NCBI RefSeq assembly: GCF_001969365.1
Contig: NZ_CP019312.1
Coordinates: forward strand, 2,232,001-2,296,000
DNA length: 64,000 nt
Origin: Tateyamaria omphalii
GTDB lineage: Bacteria > Pseudomonadota > Alphaproteobacteria > Rhodobacterales > Rhodobacteraceae
Direction of reading: 5' to 3'
In this document: positions 11,531-21,589 of the stretch, in pieces
Layout: each line of letters begins with the position of its first letter
How positions within the stretch are numbered: the stretch's first letter is position 1
The notes under the pieces: generated by a model
What the model saw: only the letters and a program-made list of their open reading frames with translations
What the model was told of the DNA's origin: nothing
Database searches by the model: none
Program-made: the position numbers and the translations under genes

Positions 11531-11911
11531 CTAAGGCAAGACGGCCCAGACCATGATCAGGTACGTCCACTGGTGCACCGCCTGATCCAGCCCAAAGGCG
11601 CGCCAGAACCCGCCCTGGCTTGGGTCATGGCCCGTATGTTCGGACCACCATCCCTTGCCCCAGTCGATGTGGAAATGCGCGATCCACTCCGCGATGGCGA
11701 CCACGAGCGCCAGCCAGACCGGTACGCCAACCAACACCATCGCAACCAGCGAACCAACACCATGAAGACCCGCATGCTGCAACCGACCGACGTGCATATA
11801 CACCCCCCGGTTCGCCAGCATCCGTGGCGTTTGCAGATAGAAGTCGGCGAACAGATGCTTGACCTGCAGCAAAAACAACAGGACCAGGGCAAATGTGACG
11901 GGATCGGTCAA
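11531..11911 (-). CDS. DUF3307 family membrane protein
   Basis: A 126-residue integral membrane protein that fits the DUF3307 family: the KHLFADFYLQTP motif near the N-terminus, then Trp- and His-rich membrane segments (AEWIAHFHIDWGKGWW) and the terminal FGLDQAVHQWTYLIMVW. Three to four membrane spans are predicted. The start is a TTG preceded by GAGAGG at about seven bases. The family has no established function. It runs against the decayed cyclase gene, only three bases from its end. Confidence 0.82.
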   Translation of the reverse strand: MTDPVTFALVLLFLLQVKHLFADFYLQTPRMLANRGVYMHVGRLQHAGLHGVGSLVAMVLVGVPVWLALVVAIAEWIAHFHIDWGKGWWSEHTGHDPSQGGFWRAFGLDQAVHQWTYLIMVWAVLP

Positions 11912-12040
11912 CTTGTACCTCTCGCATTCCTTCCACCCTTACCCTAGGGCGGGCCGGGCCATGCCGCAATCGTCCAGTCCGCCAAGATGACAGGCCATTG
12001 ATTTCCAGCGCAGCCCGTTGATAGGCTAACGCAGGGCGTT

Positions 12041-15000
12041 TTGCCTGCCCTTTTCAGTACGTGGACCGGCACCATAGAACGCTCCCTCTTTCGATTTATC
12101 TGGATCTATTCAAAGCGCGACCAACTGATCCTGCTCGCGGTCACGTTGACGCTGTTCCCGCTGCTCTACCTGACGCTCGAACTGCCCAAGCGGATCATCA
12201 ACGATGCCATCGGTTCGGGCTCGCCTACAGTTTCGGCCTACGGGTTCGATTTCGATCAGATCACCTATCTGATGATCTTGTGTGGCGGGTTCCTCCTGGC
12301 CGTGCTGTGCCATGGCCTGCTGAAAATGCGCATCAACACGATGAAGGGGGTGCTGGCCGAACGGCTGCTGCGCCGCTTTCGCTACACCCTGATCGCGCGC
12401 ATCCTGCGTTTCCCGCAGCCCTATTTCGAGCGCACCAGCCAGGGCGAATTGGTCAGCATGGTCACCGCCGAAAGCGAACCGATGGGCGGGCTGATGGGCG
12501 ATGCCATCGCCCAACCGGTGCTGCAGGCCGGGCAGATGCTGACCATACTCGGCTTTCTCTTTTTCCAGTCGGTCGCATTTGGACTGGCGGCAATCGCTCT
12601 GATCCCACTGCAGGCCTGGCTGATCCCCAAGCTGCAACGCCAGATCAACCTGCTGAACAAAAGCCGGGTGATCGAGGTCCGCGCGCTTGCAGCCGAGATC
12701 GGCGAAGGGGCCGCCGGGGCAGGTACGCTGCGCGTCAACGGCGGCTGGCGTTACCGGATGGCGATGATCGGCAACCGGCTCGGCGCGCTCTTTGCGATCC
12801 GCTTCGAAATCTACCAGAAAAAGTTCTTTATGAAGTTTCTCAACAACTTCATCACGCAATTGACGCCGTTCTTCTTCTTCTCCATCGGTGGCTATCTGGT
12901 GATCCAGGGCGACGTGACCATCGGCGCGCTGGTTGCCGCACTTGCCGCGTACAAAGACCTGTCGAGCCCGTGGAAAGAGCTGCTGGCCTATTACAACCAG
13001 GTCGCCGACATGTCCCTGCGGTGGGAGACGATCACCGAACGCTTTGCACCCGCAGGCATGATCGACGATAACTTGTTCTATGGCCCAGCCCCTGAAACGC
13101 CGCGCCTGACCGGCGACATCGTGCTGGATCAGGTCACCGTGCGCGACGGCGATGGCAATGCCGTGCTCGAGGACATCTCGCTGACTGTCCCCGCGGGGAC
13201 AAGCATCGGGATCACCGCACCCAACGACGAAGACCGGCGCGCCCTGGCGGAGGTGCTGACGCGCGAGACCCTGCCGACAAGTGGATCCGTGACCCTGGCC
13301 GGTCACGACATCCGCAGCCTGCATCAGACCGTGATTGCCAAGCGGATTGGCCACGCCACGTCGCGCCCAATCATGTTTCAGGGGACCTATGGGCAAAACG
13401 TGATGATGCCCATGCGGCTCGCCCCGACCGAACCGGCTGAAGAAAGTGCTTTCAGCCGCGAAGCTCTGCGCGCAGGCAACAGTGCCGACATGCTGGAGGC
13501 CAAATGGCTCGATCCCGGCATCGCGGGCGTGCCCGACAAGGACGCGTTGCGAGCCTGGTGGTACGCGCTGATCGAAGGCAGCGGCTGCGGCGACGCGCTG
13601 ACACGACGCACCATGGACCAAACCTTTGACGCCGAGAGGAACGCGAAACTCGCCAGCACCCTTGTTGAATTGCGTCCCAAGGTTGCGGCCGCCGTCGCCA
13701 AGGCAGGACTTGATCGATACGTCCACAGCTTTGATCCGGACCGCTACAACCCGGCGCTCCCGATTGCGGAAAACCTGCTGTATGCCACGCGAAAAACGAC
13801 CATCACACCCGACGTGATCGAGGCAAAGCTCGACTTCCTCCGCTTGCTGCACGACTTGTCGCTGGCCTCGAACCTCGAAGTGCTGTCGCGCAACATCCTG
13901 GAAATGCTCCGCCAGACCTTTGGCCCGAACGGCACCGATCATCCGCTCTTTCGCCGCGTCGGTCTTGAGGCGGAAATCTACAACGCCGCCCTGGACCTGG
14001 TGGAGCGCAAGCCGCCCGGATCGGAGATCACCGACAAGGAACTGGCGCTGCTCTTGAGCATCCCCACCAACGTCACCGCGGAACAGGTCGCTGCCGCCTT
14101 CCCCGAAGAAGTGCGCCAGCGCGTGCTGGATATGCGGATGGAACACGGGGAGCGGCTGCGCGAGCAGATGGAAGATATCTTTGTCCCAATCGAGGCGGGC
14201 AAGCATGTGCATGGCCTGTCCGTCCTGGAAAACGCACTGTTCGGCAAGGTCGCGGACAGCGCGGGCGCGCGCGCGGACGATCTGCGCGGCATCGTCGTGG
14301 ATGTGTTGACCGAGGCGGGCGTGAACCATCTGGTCCTGGAGCTTGTCTTTGACGTGCCCATCGCGCTGGGTGGGGCCAATCTGCCCGCTCTCTTCGCCGA
14401 ACCGCTCTCGATCAGTCGTGCAACAATCAAACGCCCCGACATCCTGATCCTTGATGAACCGATGGCGAGCTATGGCGAAGACATCCGCACGGCCCTGATT
14501 GAAAAACTGCGCGAACTTCTGCCCGAGGCCACGCTTGTCTTCCTTGGCACGTCCTTCGAGGACGAGCAGGCCTTCGACACCCATCTCGAGGTGGTGCAAG
14601 GCCGCCTCCAGGGGGCCGAGGGCGAACGGGCGGATATCGGCAGCGATGCCAGCGCCGATCTGGCGCGCAAGGTCGAGGCACTGCGGCAAGCGCCGATGTT
14701 TGCCGGGCTCAAGCGGCGGCAATTGCGCCTGCTGGCCTTCGGCGCGCGGTGGTACAGCGCGCAACCGGGCGAATACGTCTTTCACAAGAACGATGACCCG
14801 ACCGACGGCGCCTATATGGTGACCGAGGGCGAGGCGGACCTGCTGCTGCCGCAGGACGGAGCAGAGGACACGCTGATCGCAACCGTCGGCCCCGGCGCAC
14901 TGGTGGGCGAATTGGGGCTGATCCGCAGCGAACCGCGCGCGCTCGACATGCGTGCCAAGGGAGATCTGACCTGCCTGCGCATCGGTGAGGAAGAGTTCAT

Positions 15001-15073
15001 GGCCGTGGTCGAAAACGACGCCGCGACCGCGTTCAGGTTGCTGCAAGTGGTGGCGGGCTACGTGACAACCTGA
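12041..15073 (+). CDS. ABC transporter permease/ATPase-like protein with C-terminal cyclic-nucleotide-binding domain
   Basis: A 1010-residue protein. Residues about 20-330 form an ABC exporter-type membrane domain (IILxxLELPKRIINDAI, later QLTPFFFFSIGGYLVI). An ABC ATPase-like region follows from about 355, but the Walker A position reads GITAPNDEDRRAL instead of GxxGxGKS/T, and no LSGGQ signature is visible. Walker B is intact (ILILDEPM, about residue 803). The two ATPase motifs are separated by a very long helical insertion of roughly 350 residues. Residues about 865-1005 are a Crp-type cyclic-nucleotide-binding fold (PGEYVFHKNDDPTDGAYMV, GPGALVGELGLI). The TTG start is the one available near CAGGGCG. 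It probably acts as a nucleotide-gated membrane protein rather than a normal pump. Confidence 0.82.
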   Translation: MPALFSTWTGTIERSLFRFIWIYSKRDQLILLAVTLTLFPLLYLTLELPKRIINDAIGSGSPTVSAYGFDFDQITYLMILCGGFLLAVLCHGLLKMRINTMKGVLAERLLRRFRYTLIARILRFPQPYFERTSQGELVSMVTAESEPMGGLMGDAIAQPVLQAGQMLTILGFLFFQSVAFGLAAIALIPLQAWLIPKLQRQINLLNKSRVIEVRALAAEIGEGAAGAGTLRVNGGWRYRMAMIGNRLGALFAIRFEIYQKKFFMKFLNNFITQLTPFFFFSIGGYLVIQGDVTIGALVAALAAYKDLSSPWKELLAYYNQVADMSLRWETITERFAPAGMIDDNLFYGPAPETPRLTGDIVLDQVTVRDGDGNAVLEDISLTVPAGTSIGITAPNDEDRRALAEVLTRETLPTSGSVTLAGHDIRSLHQTVIAKRIGHATSRPIMFQGTYGQNVMMPMRLAPTEPAEESAFSREALRAGNSADMLEAKWLDPGIAGVPDKDALRAWWYALIEGSGCGDALTRRTMDQTFDAERNAKLASTLVELRPKVAAAVAKAGLDRYVHSFDPDRYNPALPIAENLLYATRKTTITPDVIEAKLDFLRLLHDLSLASNLEVLSRNILEMLRQTFGPNGTDHPLFRRVGLEAEIYNAALDLVERKPPGSEITDKELALLLSIPTNVTAEQVAAAFPEEVRQRVLDMRMEHGERLREQMEDIFVPIEAGKHVHGLSVLENALFGKVADSAGARADDLRGIVVDVLTEAGVNHLVLELVFDVPIALGGANLPALFAEPLSISRATIKRPDILILDEPMASYGEDIRTALIEKLRELLPEATLVFLGTSFEDEQAFDTHLEVVQGRLQGAEGERADIGSDASADLARKVEALRQAPMFAGLKRRQLRLLAFGARWYSAQPGEYVFHKNDDPTDGAYMVTEGEADLLLPQDGAEDTLIATVGPGALVGELGLIRSEPRALDMRAKGDLTCLRIGEEEFMAVVENDAATAFRLLQVVAGYVTT

Positions 15074-15176
15074 TCACGATCCCGCCCATGCACTCATCTG
15101 CGCTGGAACCTTGCGCACAAGTTTGGCATTGACGTGATAACCAAGACCCGCGCGCTGCGCGCGGTGGAGTGCTGCG

Positions 15177-16961
15177 ATGTATCGGACTGTCTGCCAGGTA
15201 TTGGCAGTGATCAGCGCCACCTGTGGCGCACCCGGGGCCCTTTTGGCTCTCACTGTCGACGTTCGCGCCCCTGGTGACTTGGCGGATGAAGTGCGCGCGG
15301 CCTCCCTGACTGCCAGCCTGCAAGACGAAGAGACGGCCCCCCGTGCCATCGACGTGATCAGCGCCGCGCAAGCGGACTACGCACGCCTGATCGGACTGCT
15401 TTATGACAAGGGCTATTTCGGTCCCACCATCTCGATCACCGTCGATGGGCGCGAGGCGGCCAGCCTGTCACCTGTTGCAGCACCGCGCGCGGTCAACACC
15501 GTTGTCGTGACCGTCGATCCGGGCAAGGTCTTTACCTTCGGCACCGTCACGGTCAGCCCCATTGCAACGGGCACCGAGCCGGTCTTCCAGGTCGCGCCGG
15601 GCGAAACCGCCAATGTGAGCGCCCTGCGCACCGCCACCGAAGCGGGCATAGAAGGATGGCGCCAACAGGGTCATGCCAAGGCCGCAGTATCGGGCCAGCA
15701 AATCATCGCAAACCACCCCGCAGGCCAGTTGAACGCCGACATCAGGCTGAATCCGGGCCCGCGGTTGCGCCTTGGCCGCCTGAACATCGAGGGAAAGAGC
15801 AACGTCCGCGAAAAGCGCCTGCGCGAGATTGCAGGCTGGCCCAGCGGAGAGGTCTTTGACCCCGATACGCTGGATCTGGTCGAAAAACGGTTCCGCCGCA
15901 CAGGCACCTTTGCCAGCGCTAGCCTGACCGAAGCCGAGACGCCGAACCCGGACGGCACGCTGGACGTGACCGCACAGATCACCGACCAATTGCCCCGCCG
16001 CTACAGCTTCGGCGCGGAATACGGCACCACCGACGGCCTCAGCGTCAGCGCGCTCTGGCTGCACCGCAACATCTTTGGCGGCGCAGAACGCCTGCAGATC
16101 GACGGCGAAATCTCGGGCGTCGGTGGTGACACCGAAGGCGTGGATTTTCGCTTGGGCGCACAATTGTCCCGTCCAGCCACATGGCGCACCGATCTTGAGG
16201 CTGTCCTGCTGGCCGAGATCGAGCAGCGCGACGATCCGAACCTGTTTTCCCGCACCGCGCGGCTGGAATTCAGCACCGTCTATTTCGCGAGCGAGGACCG
16301 CGAATATAGCTATGGCATCGGCCTGCAACGGGCCGAGACGCGCGATGATCTGGGCGAACGGGACTACACAATCCTGACATTCCCCTTCAGCGCCAAGTTC
16401 GACCGCCGCGACAACGAGCTTAACGCGACCTCGGGCTACTATGCAGAGGCCTCGCTGCGCCCCTTCATCAACATCGACGGCACCAGCGACGGGATCGTGA
16501 CCACCCTTGACCTGCGCACCTACCGCAAGCTGGGCGAGCGCGTCGTGCTGGCGGCCCGCGGTTTGTTTGGATCGGTCGCGGGCCCATCCATCGAAGAGGC
16601 GCCGGCCGACTTCCTCTTCTTCTCCGGCGGCAGCGGCACCGTGCGCGGGCAGGACTACCAATCGCTGGGCGTCGAACTCAGCCCCGGCGTGACCATTGGT
16701 GGGCGCTCTTTCGTCGGGCTGTCGGGCGAGATGCGGGTCAAGACCGGCGACCGGTTCTCGGTCGTGGGCTTCTACGACGCGGGCTATATCGGATCCGAAA
16801 GCTTCTTTGACGGCGAAGGCGAGTGGCACACGGGCTTCGGCGCCGGTGTGCGCTATGACACCGGTATCGGCCCCATCCGCTTTGACGTCGCCCTGCCCGG
16901 TTCCGGCCCCGGCGACAATTCAGGGGTCGAAATTTACATCGGCATCGGGCAGGCATTCTGA
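15177..16961 (+). CDS. tamA: Outer-membrane assembly protein TamA (BamA/TamA family)
   Basis: A 594-residue Omp85 protein. A signal peptide-like start (MYRTVCQVLAVISATCGAPG) precedes POTRA-type domains over roughly residues 25-265, including RLRLGRLNIEGKSNVREKRL. A 16-strand beta-barrel follows, with the family motif VRGQDYQSLG and a terminal phenylalanine (IYIGIGQAF), the outer-membrane insertion signal. TamA works with TamB to help place outer-membrane proteins or lipids. Its stop overlaps the tamB start (TGATG), so the pair is co-translated. Confidence 0.94.
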   Translation: MYRTVCQVLAVISATCGAPGALLALTVDVRAPGDLADEVRAASLTASLQDEETAPRAIDVISAAQADYARLIGLLYDKGYFGPTISITVDGREAASLSPVAAPRAVNTVVVTVDPGKVFTFGTVTVSPIATGTEPVFQVAPGETANVSALRTATEAGIEGWRQQGHAKAAVSGQQIIANHPAGQLNADIRLNPGPRLRLGRLNIEGKSNVREKRLREIAGWPSGEVFDPDTLDLVEKRFRRTGTFASASLTEAETPNPDGTLDVTAQITDQLPRRYSFGAEYGTTDGLSVSALWLHRNIFGGAERLQIDGEISGVGGDTEGVDFRLGAQLSRPATWRTDLEAVLLAEIEQRDDPNLFSRTARLEFSTVYFASEDREYSYGIGLQRAETRDDLGERDYTILTFPFSAKFDRRDNELNATSGYYAEASLRPFINIDGTSDGIVTTLDLRTYRKLGERVVLAARGLFGSVAGPSIEEAPADFLFFSGGSGTVRGQDYQSLGVELSPGVTIGGRSFVGLSGEMRVKTGDRFSVVGFYDAGYIGSESFFDGEGEWHTGFGAGVRYDTGIGPIRFDVALPGSGPGDNSGVEIYIGIGQAF

Positions 16962-19900
16962 TGCGCCGGATCGTCTGCATAGCCCTGATGTTGCTCTGGC
17001 CCCTTGCCGCGCTCGCACAAGACGATGAGGATCGCGGGTTTCTCGTCGGCCTCCTGGAAAACAGCCTGGGCGGCGAGGGACGCACCGTGCGCATCGACGG
17101 CTTTGCCGGAGCGCTCAGCAGCCGCGCCACGATCCAACGCATCACCATCGCCGACAGCGAAGGCATCTGGCTGACGCTCGAAGACGTGGCGATGCAGTGG
17201 AACCGCTCTGCCCTCTTCCGCGCCACGATCGACATTCAGGAGCTGCGCGCCGCCCGCATCGACTTACCCCGCCTGCCGGTGCCCCAAGCCGATGATCTGC
17301 CAACGCCAGAGGCGACACCCTTCGCCCTGCCCGACCTGCCCGCAGCTATTCGTATCGCACAGCTTGATCTGGGTGCAGTGTCTTTGGGCGCGCCCGTGCT
17401 GGGCGAGGCTGCGGTACTATCGGTGTCGGGCGCTGCGGAACTGGCCGATGGCGCGGGCAATGCCACGATCAACGCCACACGCACGGACGGACCACGGGCC
17501 AGCTTTGATGTCTCTGCGGCCTATGCCAACGACACCCGCGACCTGACTCTCGACCTCGGTCTGAGCGAGGCGGCGGACGGGTTGATCTCCGGTCTCTTGA
17601 ACCTGCCTGACCGTCCCAGCGTCGATTTGGCGGTGGAGGGATCTGGCGCGCTCAGCGACTTCAATGCAACCCTTGATCTGCGCACCGACGATGCGCCACG
17701 ATTGGCTGGCACGCTGGCCCTGCAAAGCGAAGCAGGCGGGCCGATGGCGTTCGACGCCGCTCTGGACGGCGACATATCGGCGCTTGTCCTGCCGGAATAC
17801 CGGGATTTCTTCGGCACGGATGTGGGCCTTGAGGCACGGGGCAGCACCGATGCGGACGGCGCACTTGCGCTCGACACCTTTGCACTTGATGCGCGGTCCC
17901 TCCAGCTTGCGGGTGAGGCGCGGCTGAACAGCGATGGCTGGCCAACGCTGCTGGATATCGAAGGGACCTTGCGCGATCCCGACGGCACTCCCGTCGCGAT
18001 CCCCGGCGCGGATGGCGCGCGCGTGGCCGAGGCCGTGCTCGACATCGCGTTTGACACCGGGCAAGGCGACGACCTGCAGGCGCGCATCACCGCCGCGGGG
18101 CTGGATCAGGGCGGCAACGCGGTGAACGATGTCACACTTACTTTTGACGGCACGCTCAGCGGTGCGGTGGGCGCCATTGGCGCGCTGAACGGACGGCTGG
18201 ATCTGGCGGCGACCGGGATTGACCTGTCGGACCCCGGCCTCGCCCGCGCGGTGGGCCAAGAGGTGCGCGGCGGGCTCAACATCGCCTACGCGGATGAGGC
18301 GCCGCTGCAACTGAGCGACCTCGCCCTGACGGGTGCTGCCTGGACACTTGGCGGCACGGTCGAGGTAGACGGCTTTGACGAAGGGTTCGAAACGGCATTC
18401 GATACGAACCTCGCAGCGCAGGATCTGTCCGCTTTTGCAGAGCTGGTGGGCCTCGATTTGTCCGGCGCGGGCGACCTGTCCGCCTCCGGCACGGCGGCCC
18501 TCGGGGGCTTTTTCGATGTGGAAGTGAACGGGCAAACGCGTGACCTGGGGCTTGGCATTGCGCAAGCCGATACGCTGCTCGCTGGGCAGACTGATCTGGT
18601 GCTGGCGGCGCGGCGCGATACAACCGGTACGTTCCTCGACCGACTGACGCTTCAGAACGCAGCACTCGACCTGACAGCATCCGCCGATCTGCAAACCGGC
18701 GCGTCCGTCGCCCAATTCAACGCGTCGCTATCGGATGTGGGCCTCGTCACCGATGCAGTCGAGGGGCCGATCACCGTCGACGGCACGGCCACACAATCCG
18801 GTGAAATCTGGGACATCTCCGGCGGACTGACCGGACCGCTCGAGACCTCGGCAACCGGCACCGCGCGCATCTCCGGTGATCAGACAGACATCTCGCTCGA
18901 GGCCGTGGTCGCCGACCTTGAGCGCCTCGTGCCACAAATCACCGAACCGGTGCGCCTGAACGCCACGGCTGCACAAAGGGACGGCGCGTGGCAGTTTGAG
19001 ACGGACATCAACGGCCCGGCGGACGCGCAAGCCGCCGTTACAGGCCTCTTCGACGGCACCCGGCTTTCGGCGCGCTATGACGTGTCCGCACCGACCCTGT
19101 CGGCCTTTGCCCCGAGTGTGCCCGGTGGTGCCGCGCTGAACGGCGATTTGCGTCAAACGACGAATGGGTGGGCGTTCGATACGGCACTGAGCGGCCCTTA
19201 CGACAGCACCGGCACCCTGTCGGGAACGTTCGAAGGGGCGCTTGTCACCGATTTCGATCTGACGGTCCCCAACGTTGCGGCCCTTGCGCCGGGCATAAGC
19301 GGGCCGCTGAACGTCGACGGCACGTTGACGCAGACGCCAAGCGGCTGGGACGTGGTCACGGATGTGGCCGGCCCCTACAGCAGCACGGGCCGCGTGTCGG
19401 CATCGCTGACCGACGGCGTCGCCGCGGCGCGCTACGCGCTCAGCCTGCCCAACGTGGCGCCACTGGTGCCTGGTCTGAATGGCGGCGCGTCGGTGGACGG
19501 AAGCTTGCAACAGGTCGGCGACGCGTACGACATCGACGCGCAGATTGCCGGACCGTCGGGCACGACAGCAACCGCGGCCGGGCGGGTCCAACCTGATGGC
19601 ACGCTGGACCTGAACACCCAAGGGCAATTGCAACTGGGCCTGATCAACCCGTTCATCGCCCCGCGCACGATCATCGGCGCCGCACAGTTCGATCTGGCCG
19701 TCAACGGACCACCCGCGCTCAGCTCGGTCTCGGGCCAGATCACGACCCAAGGCGCGCGGGCTGCCACGCCAAACCTGCCCGTGTCCATCTCGGACCTCTC
19801 CGGCGCAGTGCGTCTGTCGGGCGGCCAAGCGGCACTCGACCTCAATGCCTCCATTGCCGAAGGCGGGGCGATCAGCGTCTCCGGCCCCATTACGCTCAAC

Positions 19901-20892
19901 GGCAGCTACCCGGCACAATTGGCCGTTGCGCTGAACTCGGTCGTGCTTCGGGACCCGACGCTCTATTCCACAACCGTTGATGGCCAGATCAACCTGAGCG
20001 GCCCACTGACCGGTGGCGCCGCCATTTCCGGCGAACTGAACCTGGATGAAACGAATGTGCAGGTGCCATCGAGCGGTATCGCCAGCTTTGGGGCCATTCC
20101 GGACATCACCCATATCGGCGCCACCCGCCCCGTCATGCGCACCCGCGCGCGCGCCGGGCTGGTTCAGGACGACAGCAGAGGTGGCGGCACTGGCGCCGCC
20201 TACCCCCTCGACCTGACGATCAACGCCCCCAACCGCATCTTCATCCGGGGCCGGGGCCTCGACGCAGAGCTGGGGGCCAGCTGCGCCTGTCCGGCACCAC
20301 CGCCGACATCATCTCGACCGGGCAATTTGACCTGATCCGTGGGCGGCTCAGCATCCTCGCACAACGCTTCATTCTGGATGAGGGGCGCGTCACGCTGCAG
20401 GGCCGGTTCGAACCGATCCTGCTGTTCGTCGTGGAAACCGACACCTCGACCGGCACCGCCCGCATCATCGTGGACGGCCCCGCCGACGACCCCGATGTCC
20501 GGTTCGAAGCGACGCCCGAAGCGCCCGAGGACCAGGTGCTGGCCCAGATCATCTTTGGCCGCGACATCAGCCAGCTGTCGGCCTTTCAGGCGCTGCAACT
20601 GGCCAGCGCCGTCGCGAGCCTTGCCGGTGCGGGCGGCGAAGGGATCGTGTCGCAACTGCGCGGCTCTTTCGGGCTCGACGACCTCGATGTGGCCTCGGAT
20701 GAGGACGGCAACACCGCCGTACGCGCCGGGCGCTACCTGTCCGAAAACGTCTATACCGACGTCACGGTGGGCGGTGCCGACGGGCCGGAAGTGTCACTGA
20801 ACATCGACCTGACACCGAACATCACGGCGCGCGGCTCGGTCAGCGGCGATGGCAACACCGGCATCGGCATCTTCATCGAACGCGACTACTAG
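16961..20892 (+). pseudogene. tamB: Translocation/assembly module TamB, split by one frameshift
   Basis: The first frame gives 1124 residues: an N-terminal membrane anchor (MRRIVCIALMLLWPLAALA) and a very long run of repeating beta-strands characteristic of TamB. The conserved C-terminal DUF490 domain continues in another frame (GRLSILAQRFILDEGRVTLQ, then FGRDISQLSAFQALQLASAVA) to the terminal FIERDY. The switch is at about 20270-20275, where GAELGASC should read AELGGQLRLSG: a five-G run lacks one G. Restoring it gives a 1310-residue protein of normal TamB length. A single homopolymer lesion in an otherwise intact gene could be an assembly error. Confidence 0.88.
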
Positions 20893-20918
20893 GACGGGCT
20901 GTTCATATTGCGCTCGAT

Positions 20919-20940
20919 GTTGTATCCACTGGGATACAAC
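20919..20940. promoter_or_regulatory. GntR (FCD-type) operator upstream of the GntR gene
   Basis: The arms GTTGTATCC and GGATACAAC form a perfect nine-base inverted repeat with a four-base centre, 13 bases before the GntR start codon. The TTGTAT/ATACAA core matches the type of site bound by FadR-subfamily GntR proteins, which suggests that the regulator controls its own operon. Confidence 0.75.
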
Positions 20941-20953
20941 CGAAAGGCCCAGT

Positions 20954-21589
20954 ATGACGGACCGAGACATGTCGCAAGGTGAAGCCGCCTATGCCCAGCT
21001 TCTGCAGGCCATCCGCGCTGGCGAATTCGCCCCGGGCGACCGGCTGCGCGAAACGGATGTGGCGGACCGCCTGAACCTGTCCCGCACCCCCGTGCGCGAG
21101 GCACTCCGGCGGCTCGAAGCGGACGGCATCGTCGAACACCGGCCCCGACTGGGCGCCGTCATCCGCCAGCTCAGCCACGCCGAACTGGTCGAGCTGTACG
21201 AAATGCGGATCGTGCTGGAACGGACCGCTGCCGAGATGGCGGCCAAACACGCCGCTGACGCCGAGGTGGACGCCCTGCGCGACCTCAATGCCGCAATTGC
21301 CAGCAGCGCACCGTCCGAAGCGGCGGCGCTGAACCAGGACTTTCACCGCGGCATCTACCTCGCCACACGCAACCGCTTTCTGCTGGACGCCGCCCGCGCG
21401 CTGAACAACGCGCTGATGTTGATGGGGCCGACCACACTCGCCGACCAAGAGCGGATCAAGGTGGTCACAGCCCAGCATGACGACATTCTCACCGCCATCG
21501 CCGCGGGCGACGCCACAGCCGCCGGAGAAGCGGCAGAGGCGCATCTTCAAACCTCGCTGCGCTACAGACTGCGCGCGCTGGCGCGGTGA
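20954..21589 (+). CDS. GntR family transcriptional regulator, FCD (FadR) subfamily
   Basis: A 211-residue regulator. The winged-helix domain covers residues about 10-75 (LRETDVADRLNLSRTPVREA is the recognition region), and an all-helical FCD ligand domain follows, with His residues in HRGIYLATRN and QHDDILTAI that commonly bind a metal and a carboxylic acid. The start is the ATG at 20954, preceded by GAAAGG. The stop overlaps the start of the AbrB-type membrane gene. The palindrome just upstream suggests autoregulation, and the membrane protein is its likely target and partner. Confidence 0.9.
   Translation: MTDRDMSQGEAAYAQLLQAIRAGEFAPGDRLRETDVADRLNLSRTPVREALRRLEADGIVEHRPRLGAVIRQLSHAELVELYEMRIVLERTAAEMAAKHAADAEVDALRDLNAAIASSAPSEAAALNQDFHRGIYLATRNRFLLDAARALNNALMLMGPTTLADQERIKVVTAQHDDILTAIAAGDATAAGEAAEAHLQTSLRYRLRALAR

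Noticed and set aside
12110..15046. A 978-codon open frame on the minus strand, antisense to the nucleotide-binding ABC gene
   Set aside because: High GC content with strong third-position bias keeps the opposite frame open. The translation is low-complexity (Gln, His, Arg, Asp rich), has no domain and no ribosome site, while the plus-strand product is clearly a real protein.
15468..16829. A 453-codon minus-strand frame opposite tamA, and a similar 461-codon frame opposite tamB (18728-20113)
   Set aside because: Both mirror strong beta-barrel or beta-helix genes and show only the composition expected of antisense frames.
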